From: Candidatus Aenigmatarchaeota archaeon
GTDB lineage: Archaea; Aenigmatarchaeota; Aenigmatarchaeia; QMZP01; JAFGSV01
Assembly: GCA_030624445.1 (NCBI GenBank)
Contig: JAUXKD010000028.1
Location: 1 to 6,341 of the forward strand
Direction of reading: 5' to 3'
Length of the DNA stretch: 6,341 bases
Shown: positions 1 through 5,531 of the stretch, piece after piece
Layout of the letters: each line of letters opens with the position of its first letter
Position numbering within the stretch: position 1 is the stretch's first letter
The notes under the pieces: model-generated
Database searches by the model: none
Told to the model about the DNA's origin: nothing
What the model saw: only the letters and a program-made list of their open reading frames with translations
Program-made: the position numbers and the translations under genes

Positions 1-2342
1 CGAGTGATATAATCCAGGGCATGGACACATACAACTTCACGCTTGATGAAAGGACGATTTACATTTACCTCAGGGACCCTGACAGCACCATCCTTGATTA
101 TCCAGTAAACGTGAGCCTGACCAACTCGGCCGGCGGGCCGGTGAACGGTACGAACGGAACGGTGATTGGGCCGCAAACAGGCATGAATGACACGGTCGTA
201 TTCAACTACGTTCCGGACGGGACAAACCTGATTGTCAGCGTTCTTTCAAATGACTACTTTTCGCAGAACTGGACGTTCAACACGACCGATATAGCAACGA
301 ACAATTCCAACACCTTCGTCATGAGGCTGAGGATACTGACGGTCGACATTTACCATCTGACTGGGGTCTCAATCACGGAAAACGTGACAGTCAGCCTTCT
401 CAACGAAACCGGTGATGTGGCGATAAACACCACGGGCTCGCTTATGAACGGTACGACAATCTCAGGCAGCATAACGTTCACGGGACTGGAAGACGGCAGT
501 TACAACATAAGCTTGCAGTCGCAAAACTACACCAGCAAAGTCGTCCCATTCGACACCGTTAGCGGTGACAACAACGATGTTGATGTCTATTTAAAGAGAA
601 AGGATTACGGGTACTTCTTCGTCACTGTTTCAACCGGAGGCAGCCCGCTTTCCGGCGCCACTGTCACCCTCAGGTACAACAACTCTGTCGACGTGGATTC
701 AAGGGCGACGAACTCGAGCGGCATAGCCGTGGTCGCCGTCAATGCGACCGTCTATAACGAGAACCTCACGGCCCGCGCTTCCAAGTCAGGCTATAACACG
801 AACTCATCGCCGCAGTATACGATCACTGACCAGGAGGTTAAAAACATTGAAGTTACAGTTGCCCTGACTCCCGGAGGACCCGGCGGTCCAGGAGGACCCA
901 GCGGGCCTAGCGGCTTTATCGGGGGCCTGGTGTCCGAGACGTTAGACTTCGGGGATATGACTGCGAATATAGCCAAATCCAGAACATTGACAAAATCCGA
1001 CAGCCTCAAAATAGAAAGTGTTGAGCTTCTCACCAACCAGAATGTAAACAGCGTGAGGGTGGTCGTCAAGGAAAGCGGCAAGCCGTCCGGTGCACCCGTT
1101 CCCGTATCCTCGTCCGAGGGAAGCGTGTACAAGTATCTGCAATTCACGCCGCTCAACCTTCCCGATTCCGCGATAGCAAGAATAACCATAGACTTCAAGG
1201 TCGGCAAGAGCTGGGTTGAAAGCAAGGGAATAAACCCGGCAGACGTTTACCTTTTCAGGTATTCCGATGGGTCCTGGAGCAGGATAGCGACTTCGAAAAT
1301 CTCGGAAGATGACGAATGGTATTACTACCGCTCGATGCCTACAGGATTTGGCGCTTTCGCAATGGTGGGCTATGAAATGAGAGAAAGGGACATGGACCTG
1401 ACACTGCTGCCTCTGTCTCTGGGAGGCGATGAGTGCAGGACCATCTCAATAACCGTGAAAAACACGGGAGGTTCTACACTTTCAAACCTGCACACAAACT
1501 CAGCAAGCATAGAATGCTGCTCGATCAAGCCGTCGAAGTCAATAACCACCCTCGCATCGGGAGCGCAGGCCACGGTATCTTTCAGTGTGTGCGCCAGCAG
1601 GACGATCGGGAGAGGGACGTACGATTACACGCTCAGAGTGATCTCCGACCAGTTGACCGAGACGGTGTCCTCGAAAATATACATCACCAAGAGCTATCTT
1701 GAAATACTGACAGACCAGTTCCAGGAGCTTGAAGACAATCTCGAAGGACTGGACAAAGGCCTGATGAGTGCGGCGGATCTGGGTTATTACAACACGGCGC
1801 TGGGAAAGATCGAAGACGGCAGGAGTAAGCTGGAAACCGGGGACTTCGATTCTGCCATCACCCTGCTTAGCGAGGCAAAGGAAAACTTCGATAAGATAAA
1901 GGCGGTAGCGCCTGAAGAGACCTACCTGAGCATGATCCTGGATTGGCTCGTGGCAAACTACATCCTCGCTGCAATGGGCGGTGCAATAATCGCAGTCTTA
2001 CTTGTTTCAGGCGTGTTCTTAAGGAAATGGATTGTTCTCAGAAAGCTGCCCCCGATGCCCGAAATACCCAGCGGCGAGGGAGTGGTGAAAGCGATAAAGA
2101 AAGGAGAAGCGGAACTGATAGACGGCATGATGGGACTGGTCAAGGAACTGGAGAAGCATGTTAATGATATAGACATCGAAGGCCTTAGGGAGAGGGAAAG
2201 AGGATGGTACAACAAGGTGAAAATGCAGATTGAGGGAGTCAAGAAGAGCGTGGATAACGGAGATTTCGACAAGGCCAAGAGGCATCTCAACGATGCCGAG
2301 CTTTTCATGAAGATGCTCGAACTCAACATGGCTGCCGACTGA
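1..2342 (+). CDS. Large surface-anchored membrane protein with PGF-pre-PGF-like domain (5' end missing)
   Basis: The reading frame is open from the window edge, with no stop before the first ATG at 21 and no ribosome site in front of it, so the gene probably starts upstream. Numbering from that ATG (773 residues): residues 1-280 are about three Ig-like or carboxypeptidase-regulatory-like beta domains dense in N-X-S/T sequons; 283-298 is a Gly/Pro linker (GGPGGPGGPSGPSG); about 300-455 resembles the PGF-pre-PGF domain of archaeal surface proteins; 456-555 resembles a CARDB domain and carries C472, C499, C500 and C524; 558-635 is helical; 646-668 is a membrane span followed by RKW; 669-773 is a charged helical cytoplasmic tail. 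The order implies a glycosylated ectodomain outside and the tail inside. Related proteins often end in a PGF-CTERM sorting signal; this one has a transmembrane helix and long tail instead. The exact role (S-layer, adhesion, sensing) is unknown. Domain names are by recognition, not by search. Confidence 0.82.
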   Translation, partial: SDIIQGMDTYNFTLDERTIYIYLRDPDSTILDYPVNVSLTNSAGGPVNGTNGTVIGPQTGMNDTVVFNYVPDGTNLIVSVLSNDYFSQNWTFNTTDIATNNSNTFVMRLRILTVDIYHLTGVSITENVTVSLLNETGDVAINTTGSLMNGTTISGSITFTGLEDGSYNISLQSQNYTSKVVPFDTVSGDNNDVDVYLKRKDYGYFFVTVSTGGSPLSGATVTLRYNNSVDVDSRATNSSGIAVVAVNATVYNENLTARASKSGYNTNSSPQYTITDQEVKNIEVTVALTPGGPGGPGGPSGPSGFIGGLVSETLDFGDMTANIAKSRTLTKSDSLKIESVELLTNQNVNSVRVVVKESGKPSGAPVPVSSSEGSVYKYLQFTPLNLPDSAIARITIDFKVGKSWVESKGINPADVYLFRYSDGSWSRIATSKISEDDEWYYYRSMPTGFGAFAMVGYEMRERDMDLTLLPLSLGGDECRTISITVKNTGGSTLSNLHTNSASIECCSIKPSKSITTLASGAQATVSFSVCASRTIGRGTYDYTLRVISDQLTETVSSKIYITKSYLEILTDQFQELEDNLEGLDKGLMSAADLGYYNTALGKIEDGRSKLETGDFDSAITLLSEAKENFDKIKAVAPEETYLSMILDWLVANYILAAMGGAIIAVLLVSGVFLRKWIVLRKLPPMPEIPSGEGVVKAIKKGEAELIDGMMGLVKELEKHVNDIDIEGLRERERGWYNKVKMQIEGVKKSVDNGDFDKAKRHLNDAELFMKMLELNMAAD

Positions 2343-2358
2343 ACTCCACCAGAAACGA

Positions 2359-2364
2359 TTTTTT
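2359..2364 (+). terminator. T-tract after the surface protein gene
   Basis: Six T residues in a row lie 17 bases after the stop codon of the surface protein gene and before the FEN-1 ribosome site. Archaeal RNA polymerase can terminate at short oligo-T runs without a hairpin, so this may end or attenuate the upstream transcript. The tract is short, and read-through into FEN-1 is possible. Confidence 0.3.
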
Positions 2365-2387
2365 AGTCCGGAGGGAAAGAATTTCTT

Positions 2388-3410
2388 ATGGGAGTCAATT
2401 TAAGGGAAATAGTCGTCCCCCGGGAAATTGAGATGGGATCCCTGCGGGGAAAGGTGATAGCCGTAGACGCACTCAACACGATCTATCAGTTCCTTTCCAT
2501 CATCAGGGACAGGTTTACCGGAGAGCCCCTGAAGGATTCCGAAGGGAGGGTCACTTCCCATCTTTCCGGCCTTTTTTACCGTACCACGAGGATGCTGGAA
2601 AGCGGCCTCAGACCGGTCTTCGTTTTCGACGGGCGCGCTCCCGATTTCAAGAAGGGAACCCAGCTCATGAGGCGGAAAATCAGGAAAGAAGCGAAGGAGA
2701 AATGGGAGCAGGCCGTGAAGGTGGGCGACACCGAAAAAATCAGGCTTTTCTCGCAGCAGGCATCAGAACTCACGGACGAGATGCTCGATGAGGCCAAAAA
2801 ACTGCTCGATGCAATGGGGGTCCAGTGGGTGCAGGGCCCAAGTGAGGGCGAGGCGGAAGCAGCTTATCTCAACAAAAAGGGAACCGTTTACGCATGCGGT
2901 TCCCAGGACTGGGACTCCCTCCTTTTCGGCGCGAAAAGGCTGATCAGAAACCTCACTATCACCGGGAAGAGGAAGTTGCCCAAAAAGGAGACTTACGTCG
3001 TTATAAAGCCGCACATGATTGAACTGGACAGGCTCCTTTCGGACATGGGGATAACACACGACCAGCTTATAATCACCGGCATCCTGACAGGGACCGATTA
3101 CAATCCCGGCGGAGTCACGGGCCTGGGCCCGAAAAAGGCGCTGGAACTCGTGAAGGAGCAGAAAACGCTTGAAGCCGTTTTAGCGCAGGTGGAGTGGAAC
3201 TCCGATACGCCGGCGGAGAAGATTTTCGATTTTTTCAAGAATCCGCCCGCCGAGGAATTCGGAATAGAAAAAAGGCTTCCCGACCCTGATCTGGTGAAGG
3301 AAATACTCATTGATCACGATTTCAGCAACGAGAGGATAAAGAAAACCCTTGAAAAGCTGCGGGACGTCGAGGAAGAAAGAAAGCAGTCAAGCCTTGGAAA
3401 ATTTTTCTGA
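2388..3410 (+). CDS. fen: Flap endonuclease 1 (FEN-1), structure-specific 5' nuclease
   Basis: This enzyme removes 5' flaps during Okazaki fragment maturation and base excision repair, working with PCNA in the replisome. The 340-residue length is normal for archaeal FEN-1. The start is fixed by the family N-terminus MGVNL, where Gly2 is exposed after Met removal and sits near the active site. Metal ligands are visible: D27 (AVDA), D81 (FVFDG), E153 and E155 (SEGEAEA), D174 and D176 (SQDWDSLLFG) and D237 (LTGTDYNPGG). A helix-hairpin-helix (GVTGLGPKKAL, about 242-252) binds the downstream duplex, and residues 90-130 are the charged helical arch. The C-terminus QSSLGKFF (333-340) is a textbook PIP box. 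A GGAGGG stretch at 2370-2375 could be the ribosome site, though its 12-base distance is long. The gene lies 45 bases after the surface protein gene, with no functional link evident. All catalytic residues are present. Confidence 0.97.
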   Translation: MGVNLREIVVPREIEMGSLRGKVIAVDALNTIYQFLSIIRDRFTGEPLKDSEGRVTSHLSGLFYRTTRMLESGLRPVFVFDGRAPDFKKGTQLMRRKIRKEAKEKWEQAVKVGDTEKIRLFSQQASELTDEMLDEAKKLLDAMGVQWVQGPSEGEAEAAYLNKKGTVYACGSQDWDSLLFGAKRLIRNLTITGKRKLPKKETYVVIKPHMIELDRLLSDMGITHDQLIITGILTGTDYNPGGVTGLGPKKALELVKEQKTLEAVLAQVEWNSDTPAEKIFDFFKNPPAEEFGIEKRLPDPDLVKEILIDHDFSNERIKKTLEKLRDVEEERKQSSLGKFF

Positions 3411-3422
3411 CGTCTCACGAAT

Positions 3423-3431
3423 TTTATTTAT
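3423..3431 (+). promoter_or_regulatory. TATA box for the small membrane protein gene
   Basis: An AT-rich TTTATTTAT stretch is centred about 26 bases before the ATG at 3453. Archaeal transcription starts about 25-27 bases after the TATA centre, so the transcript would begin at or within a few bases of the start codon. No Shine-Dalgarno sequence is present, which fits leaderless translation. Confidence 0.45.
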
Positions 3432-3452
3432 TTCCGCGGTCAAATACTTATC

Positions 3453-3743
3453 ATGGCTGAGAGCGTACTGTCCATAATACTCGAAATGATGATGGTGATC
3501 ATTAAGAACTCGGTGGACACGTTTTTCAGCGTCATAAGACTGCTCGGGGAACTGATATCCTCCCTCTTCTTCGTCTCTTCGGCGGGAGGGACCGTTGCTG
3601 CGATTATGGCGTTCATCATACTGGCCGCGGTAATCTTTTTCCTCGCCAAGTTCTTTTTCAGCTCTTTTAGAACAGTGATAATGCTCTTCATCGCAGGCTC
3701 GCTTATCATATTCTTCTTCCTGTGGGGTTCGGGCGTCTTCTGA
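3453..3743 (+). CDS. Small hydrophobic membrane protein, function unknown
   Basis: The product has 96 residues and I do not recognise a family. It has at least two strong membrane spans, about 46-70 (GTVAAIMAFIILAAVIFFLAK) and 73-93 (TVIMLFIAGSLIIFFFLW), separated by the short polar turn SSFR. The N-terminal residues 5-42 are hydrophobic and amphipathic and could be a third, membrane-associated segment. There are very few charges and no cysteines. The ATG is preceded by a TATA-like element at leaderless distance and by no ribosome site. Two overlapping minus-strand frames are charged mirror images of the hydrophobic codons and are less believable. The gene is 42 bases downstream of FEN-1 and converges on the next gene. 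It could be a small membrane-complex subunit or a stress protein, but nothing shows which. Confidence 0.65.
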   Translation: MAESVLSIILEMMMVIIKNSVDTFFSVIRLLGELISSLFFVSSAGGTVAAIMAFIILAAVIFFLAKFFFSSFRTVIMLFIAGSLIIFFFLWGSGVF

Positions 3744-3747
3744 CGCA

Positions 3748-3762
3748 TTCGCCACGTGCGAA
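3748..3762. terminator. Hairpin between convergent genes
   Basis: A perfect 5-bp inverted repeat (TTCGC, loop CACGT, GCGAA) fills the 30-base gap between the stop codons of two convergent genes. On the + strand it is followed by a CTTTTTT run at 3779-3785 that lies inside the end of the opposing gene. Together these could terminate the + transcript. The stem is short, so the call is tentative. Confidence 0.35.
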
Positions 3763-3773
3763 GAACCAGAGAA

Positions 3774-4181
3774 CTACTCTTTTTTGGGTGTTATTCTGGG
3801 CATGGGCATCGGAGGCGGAAGCTGCAACTCGTCCGCCAGAACGGAAGACTTTAGCAGGCAATGACGGAAAAGGTAGTTGAGCACTTCCATGGACATATCC
3901 TCAGGCAGGCGCTTCTTCTTTTTCCACTCAGTGACTACATCCTTGATATTGTCGGACAGATACATCACCGTGCCCTTTATTGTTATTTTTGCCAGAGCGG
4001 GATCGTAGACGGTCAGAAAGTCGAATTCTATGGACAACGCCTTCTGGCTGAAGTTTGGGAGGTCGACCTCCTTTACGTCGGTTATATGAGGCGTGCTGTT
4101 GACTTTGACTTCCTGCTGCTCCACCCGTTCGTTTTTCTTGCTTGCCTCAATCGAATTGAGACCCAGTCCTATTATAGGCAT
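3774..4181 (-). CDS. Conserved-looking hypothetical protein, possibly SecB-like
   Basis: The product is a soluble protein of 135 residues. Residues 1-10 (MPIIGLGLNS) are followed by a charged linker to about 30. Residues 47-75 read as antiparallel beta strands (LSIEFDFLTVYDPALAKITIKGTVMYL), then helices at about 78-118, and the chain ends with a proline-rich LPPPMPMPRI at 121-130. A beta-sheet core ended by a helix and a Leu-Pro-rich tail is reminiscent of SecB-type export chaperones and their archaeal relatives, but this is a fold impression and not a clear family match. A GGGGGT ribosome site lies 7 bases before the ATG. The start also fits a TATA-like element at about 4217-4230. The gene stands alone, divergent from the DJ-1 region and convergent with the small membrane protein gene. 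A cytosolic location is inferred, since there is no signal peptide or membrane span. Confidence 0.75.
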   Translation of the reverse strand: MPIIGLGLNSIEASKKNERVEQQEVKVNSTPHITDVKEVDLPNFSQKALSIEFDFLTVYDPALAKITIKGTVMYLSDNIKDVVTEWKKKKRLPEDMSMEVLNYLFRHCLLKSSVLADELQLPPPMPMPRITPKKE

Positions 4182-4188
4182 TTCATCG

Positions 4189-4194
4189 ACCCCC
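4189..4194 (-). promoter_or_regulatory. Ribosome binding site of the minus-strand gene
   Basis: On the minus strand this reads GGGGGT and ends 7 bases before the ATG at 4181. It supports that start over the out-of-frame ATG a few bases upstream. Confidence 0.5.
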
Positions 4195-4216
4195 TTTACT
4201 AATAGATGATAACTCT

Positions 4217-4230
4217 ATTAAATATTTTAT
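4217..4230 (-). promoter_or_regulatory. TATA-like promoter element for the minus-strand gene
   Basis: The minus strand reads ATAAAATATTTAAT. Its centre would place transcription start near 4198, giving a leader of about 17 bases that contains the GGGGGT ribosome site. The region is broadly AT-rich, so the exact box is uncertain. Confidence 0.4.
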
Positions 4231-4259
4231 GAATATTGACAATTCTTTGTTTAAAAACA

Positions 4260-4267
4260 TTTATATT
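4260..4267 (+). promoter_or_regulatory. TATA box in front of the structured intergenic segment
   Basis: TTTATATT preceded by AAAAAC is a good archaeal TATA element with an A-rich BRE-like flank. A start 25-27 bases downstream falls at about 4290, exactly where the structured segment begins. It lies about 200 bases before the DJ-1 start, which suggests a separate RNA or a long structured leader. Confidence 0.45.
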
Positions 4268-4289
4268 GCTGTGCCCAATTTTAATTGTT

Positions 4290-4420
4290 CTTGCATCCGT
4301 AAGCAGAGTGAAGGGACGTGCCGATGAAGACGCAGTGTCTGACGTGGCATATCAACGGCAAGCGGATCCATGGTCGTGAAGTATTTCGATCCGAGATTGC
4401 CGAAATGCTCGCAGTGACGT
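4290..4420 (+). ncRNA. Putative structured non-coding RNA or long leader upstream of the DJ-1 gene
   Basis: No convincing protein gene covers this segment, yet it folds strongly. The core is a two-step hairpin: CGGCAA (4356-4361) pairs with TTGCCG (4397-4402), then, after a G versus AGA internal loop, CGGATC (4363-4368) pairs with GATCCG (4388-4393), closing a 19-base loop. A smaller 5' hairpin pairs 4290-4294 with 4299-4303. Another pairs AGAC (4328-4331) with GTCT (4337-4340), flanked by GA and GA (4326-4327 and 4341-4342) as in the tandem G-A pairs of a kink-turn. GCAT (4347-4350) can pair with ATGC (4405-4408) to close the large hairpin. A TATA box at 4260-4267 predicts a start near 4290. 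I cannot match it to SRP, RNase P, 5S, a known riboswitch, or a canonical C/D or H/ACA guide. A 32-codon frame also crosses it. Confidence 0.4.
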
Positions 4421-4425
4421 AAGGT

Positions 4426-4434
4426 GTTTAAAAG
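4426..4434 (+). promoter_or_regulatory. TATA box of the DJ-1 gene
   Basis: A GTTTAAAAG-type element is centred near 4430. This predicts a transcription start near 4456 and a leader of about 13 bases that retains the GGTGAT ribosome site. It gives the DJ-1 gene its own promoter, downstream of the structured segment. Confidence 0.45.
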
Positions 4435-4459
4435 TAATAAAAACAGATATTCCAATAAT

Positions 4460-4465
4460 GGTGAT
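4460..4465 (+). promoter_or_regulatory. Ribosome binding site deciding the TTG start of the DJ-1 gene
   Basis: GGTGAT is the classic archaeal Shine-Dalgarno sequence, complementary to the 16S rRNA 3' end. It lies just before the TTG at 4469 and would be inside the coding region if the upstream GTG at 4424 were used. Confidence 0.6.
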
Positions 4466-4468
4466 AAA

Positions 4469-5008
4469 TTGAACGTACTTGTTCCGCTGGCGGAGGGATT
4501 TGAAGAAATTGAGGCAATGACCGTTGTAGACGTTCTCAGAAGGGCCGGCATAAAGGTGACCGTTGCCGGGCTGCCGGGACCCATAGTGGAAGGCAGCAGT
4601 AAAGTGAAAGTGCTTGCCGGCGCCAAACTTGATGACATCGTTGAGAAAGACTACGACGCAGTTGTTCTGGTGGGTGGCTCACCCGGCTACAGCAACCTCT
4701 CGAAATCCAACAAAATCATGAAGATCATAGGAGTGTTCCATAGGGATGACAAACTGGTGGCAGCGATTTGCGGTGCGCCAACAGTTCTTGCCGAGGCCGG
4801 TATACTGACCAATGTGAAGGCGACCGTATACCCCGGTCTTGAGAAGTACATCCCGAAGCCGAGAAGCGAGAGCGTGCTGACCGATGGCAATGTAATCACC
4901 TCTCAGGGTCCGGCAACCGCAATGGCATTTTCTCTCAGGCTGGTAGAGTATCTCGCGGGGAAGGAAACGATGAAAAACGTCAAGGAGCAGTTGCTCTTCA
5001 AGGAATAG
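4469..5008 (+). CDS. DJ-1/PfpI family protein (glyoxalase III/deglycase-like or chaperone-like)
   Basis: The product has 179 residues from a TTG start. The frame extends back to a GTG at 4424, but those codons are Asn/Lys-rich and lie over the TATA box. The TTG gives the family N-terminus MNVLVPLAEGFEEIE and has a GGTGAT ribosome site. The chain resembles human DJ-1 throughout: RRAGIKVTVAGLPG, the strand-loop VVLVGGSPGY, the nucleophile elbow AAICGAP with C101, and ITSQGPATAMAFSLRLVEYL near the end. E15 corresponds to the DJ-1 glutamate that hydrogen-bonds to the reactive cysteine. Family members are credited with glyoxalase III, protein deglycase, peptidase or redox-chaperone activities, and sequence alone does not choose between them. 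The full length and intact Glu/Cys pair argue for an active cytosolic enzyme. A winged-helix gene follows after 5 bases and is probably co-transcribed. Confidence 0.93.
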   Translation: MNVLVPLAEGFEEIEAMTVVDVLRRAGIKVTVAGLPGPIVEGSSKVKVLAGAKLDDIVEKDYDAVVLVGGSPGYSNLSKSNKIMKIIGVFHRDDKLVAAICGAPTVLAEAGILTNVKATVYPGLEKYIPKPRSESVLTDGNVITSQGPATAMAFSLRLVEYLAGKETMKNVKEQLLFKE

Positions 5009-5013
5009 ATGTC

Positions 5014-5310
5014 ATGCTCACCGAAAAAGAGTTCACCGAAAAGGAGATCAGTGTCCTGGAAATGATCAACGGCCGGCTGCTTATAAGGCGCAGTGAATTA
5101 AAGAATGGAATGGGAGATGGCCCCGACGGCGTTTACACAGCTATTCAGAAGCTTGTGTCCATAGACTGCTTGAAAATGGTCGAGCCCATGGGCGAAAAAT
5201 GCTTTGTCATAACCAAAAAGGGCAGCAGACACCTTCGTGAAGCGAGGAACCCGGAAAGCGTCAAAGCAGATGGGGAGACTCTCGGACAACGCATCCGAAT
5301 GTTTAAATAA
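5014..5310 (+). CDS. Winged-helix DNA-binding protein
   Basis: The product is a 98-residue, single-domain protein. Residues 8-20 form a first helix (TEKEISVLEMING), about 24-52 the helix-turn-helix (RRSELKNGMGDGPDGVYTAIQKLVSIDCL), and 53-72 the wing, with the typical MVEPMGEKCFVITKKGSRHL ending of MarR/PadR-like domains. A basic tail follows. No ligand or dimerisation domain is visible. It starts 5 bases after the DJ-1 stop, with AAGGA about 10 bases upstream acting as ribosome site, so the two genes look like one operon. It could regulate the operon or respond to the same stress, which is inference. Its stop codon is part of the TATA box of the downstream tRNA gene. C50 and C63 are the only cysteines, and redox sensing is possible but unsupported. 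Confidence 0.8.
   Translation: MLTEKEFTEKEISVLEMINGRLLIRRSELKNGMGDGPDGVYTAIQKLVSIDCLKMVEPMGEKCFVITKKGSRHLREARNPESVKADGETLGQRIRMFK
5302..5310 (+). promoter_or_regulatory. TATA box of the tRNA-Gln gene
   Basis: TTTAAATAA is centred about 30 bases before the first base of the tRNA, so transcription would begin a few bases before the mature 5' end. The last three bases are also the TAA stop codon of the winged-helix gene. Confidence 0.65.
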
Positions 5311-5357
5311 ATTAAAAGGACAATCTATTTATTGAAGCCCCGTAGTCTAGCGGCCAA

Positions 5358-5385
5358 AACCCGCAAAATTCAACGGGTTGGTCAT
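5358..5385 (+). other. Intron 1 of tRNA-Gln, D arm (position 21/22)
   Basis: Removing these 28 bases turns a 37-base D loop into the ordinary nine-base AGCGGCCAA next to the D stem. A relaxed bulge-helix-bulge can be drawn: exon GGCC (5352-5355) with intron GGTC (5380-5383, one G-U pair), A-rich 5' bulge at 5356-5358, inner helix ACCCG (5359-5363) with CGGGT (5374-5378), and 3' bulge ATG (5384-5386). The 5' bulge may be two or three bases, so each cut could shift by one or two bases. Confidence 0.75.
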
Positions 5386-5401
5386 GGATACCGGCCTTTG
5401 G

Positions 5402-5531
5402 TGTTAAGCTTCTTCATGAGGAAGTCCGTGCAAGAAACGGTCAATATCCATCTTCGAAGGGACGCTCCAAAGATTTGAGACCCTTTCACATGCGCTGTGC
5501 GCTGAAAAAGGCGTTGTATGATAACGAAGAA
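5402..5531 (+). other. Intron 2 of tRNA-Gln, canonical 37/38, 130 nt and structured
   Basis: The borders form a canonical bulge-helix-bulge: exon CTTT (5396-5399) pairs with intron GAAG (5526-5529), the 5' bulge is GGT (5400-5402), the inner helix GTTA (5403-5406) pairs with TAAC (5522-5525), and the 3' bulge is AAA (5530-5532). Cutting after the second base of each bulge gives this 130-base intron. Inside are four hairpins: 5409-5414 with 5419-5424, 5426-5429 with 5437-5440, 5456-5461 with 5481-5486, and GCGC (5492-5495) with GCGC (5499-5502). No open frame or convincing C/D guide was found. Confidence 0.88.

Noticed and set aside
791..1225. Minus-strand frame with a Gly/Pro run opposite the surface protein
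   Set aside because: The Gly/Pro run is simply the complement of the GGP linker, and the + frame is a well-formed multidomain protein.
3387..3755. Charged minus-strand frames opposite the small membrane protein
   Set aside because: They mirror the hydrophobic codons of the + frame, lack promoter and ribosome signals, and one runs into the FEN-1 coding end.
3861..4202. Plus-strand frame of 113 codons opposite the SecB-like gene
   Set aside because: Its His/Cys/Phe-rich composition is that of a shadow frame, while the minus frame has a ribosome site and protein-like composition.
4321..4394. C/D guide RNA in the intergenic structured segment (CGATGAA, CTGA, CGTGAAG, CCGA)
   Set aside because: The boxes deviate from consensus and the inner D'-C' spacing of about 32 bases is too long.
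4290..4420. H/ACA guide RNA
   Set aside because: No ACA follows the main stem at the right place and the internal loop (G versus AGA) is too small for a pseudouridylation pocket.
4424..4468. GTG at 4424 as start of the DJ-1 gene
   Set aside because: It would translate the TATA box and the GGTGAT ribosome site, and adds an Asn/Lys-rich extension foreign to the family.
5418..5440. GAGGAAGTCC followed by AAGAAACGG inside the tRNA intron, resembling conserved parts of RNase P RNA
   Set aside because: Only short strings match, one A is missing from the usual GAGGAAAGTCC, the bases fall inside simple local hairpins, and 130 bases is too short for the known architecture.
5402..5531. C/D guide RNA in the intron (CTGA at 5502-5505, ATGATAA at 5518-5524)
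   Set aside because: The C-like box follows the D-like box, no matching upstream C or downstream D box exists, and neither C-like string is a full consensus.
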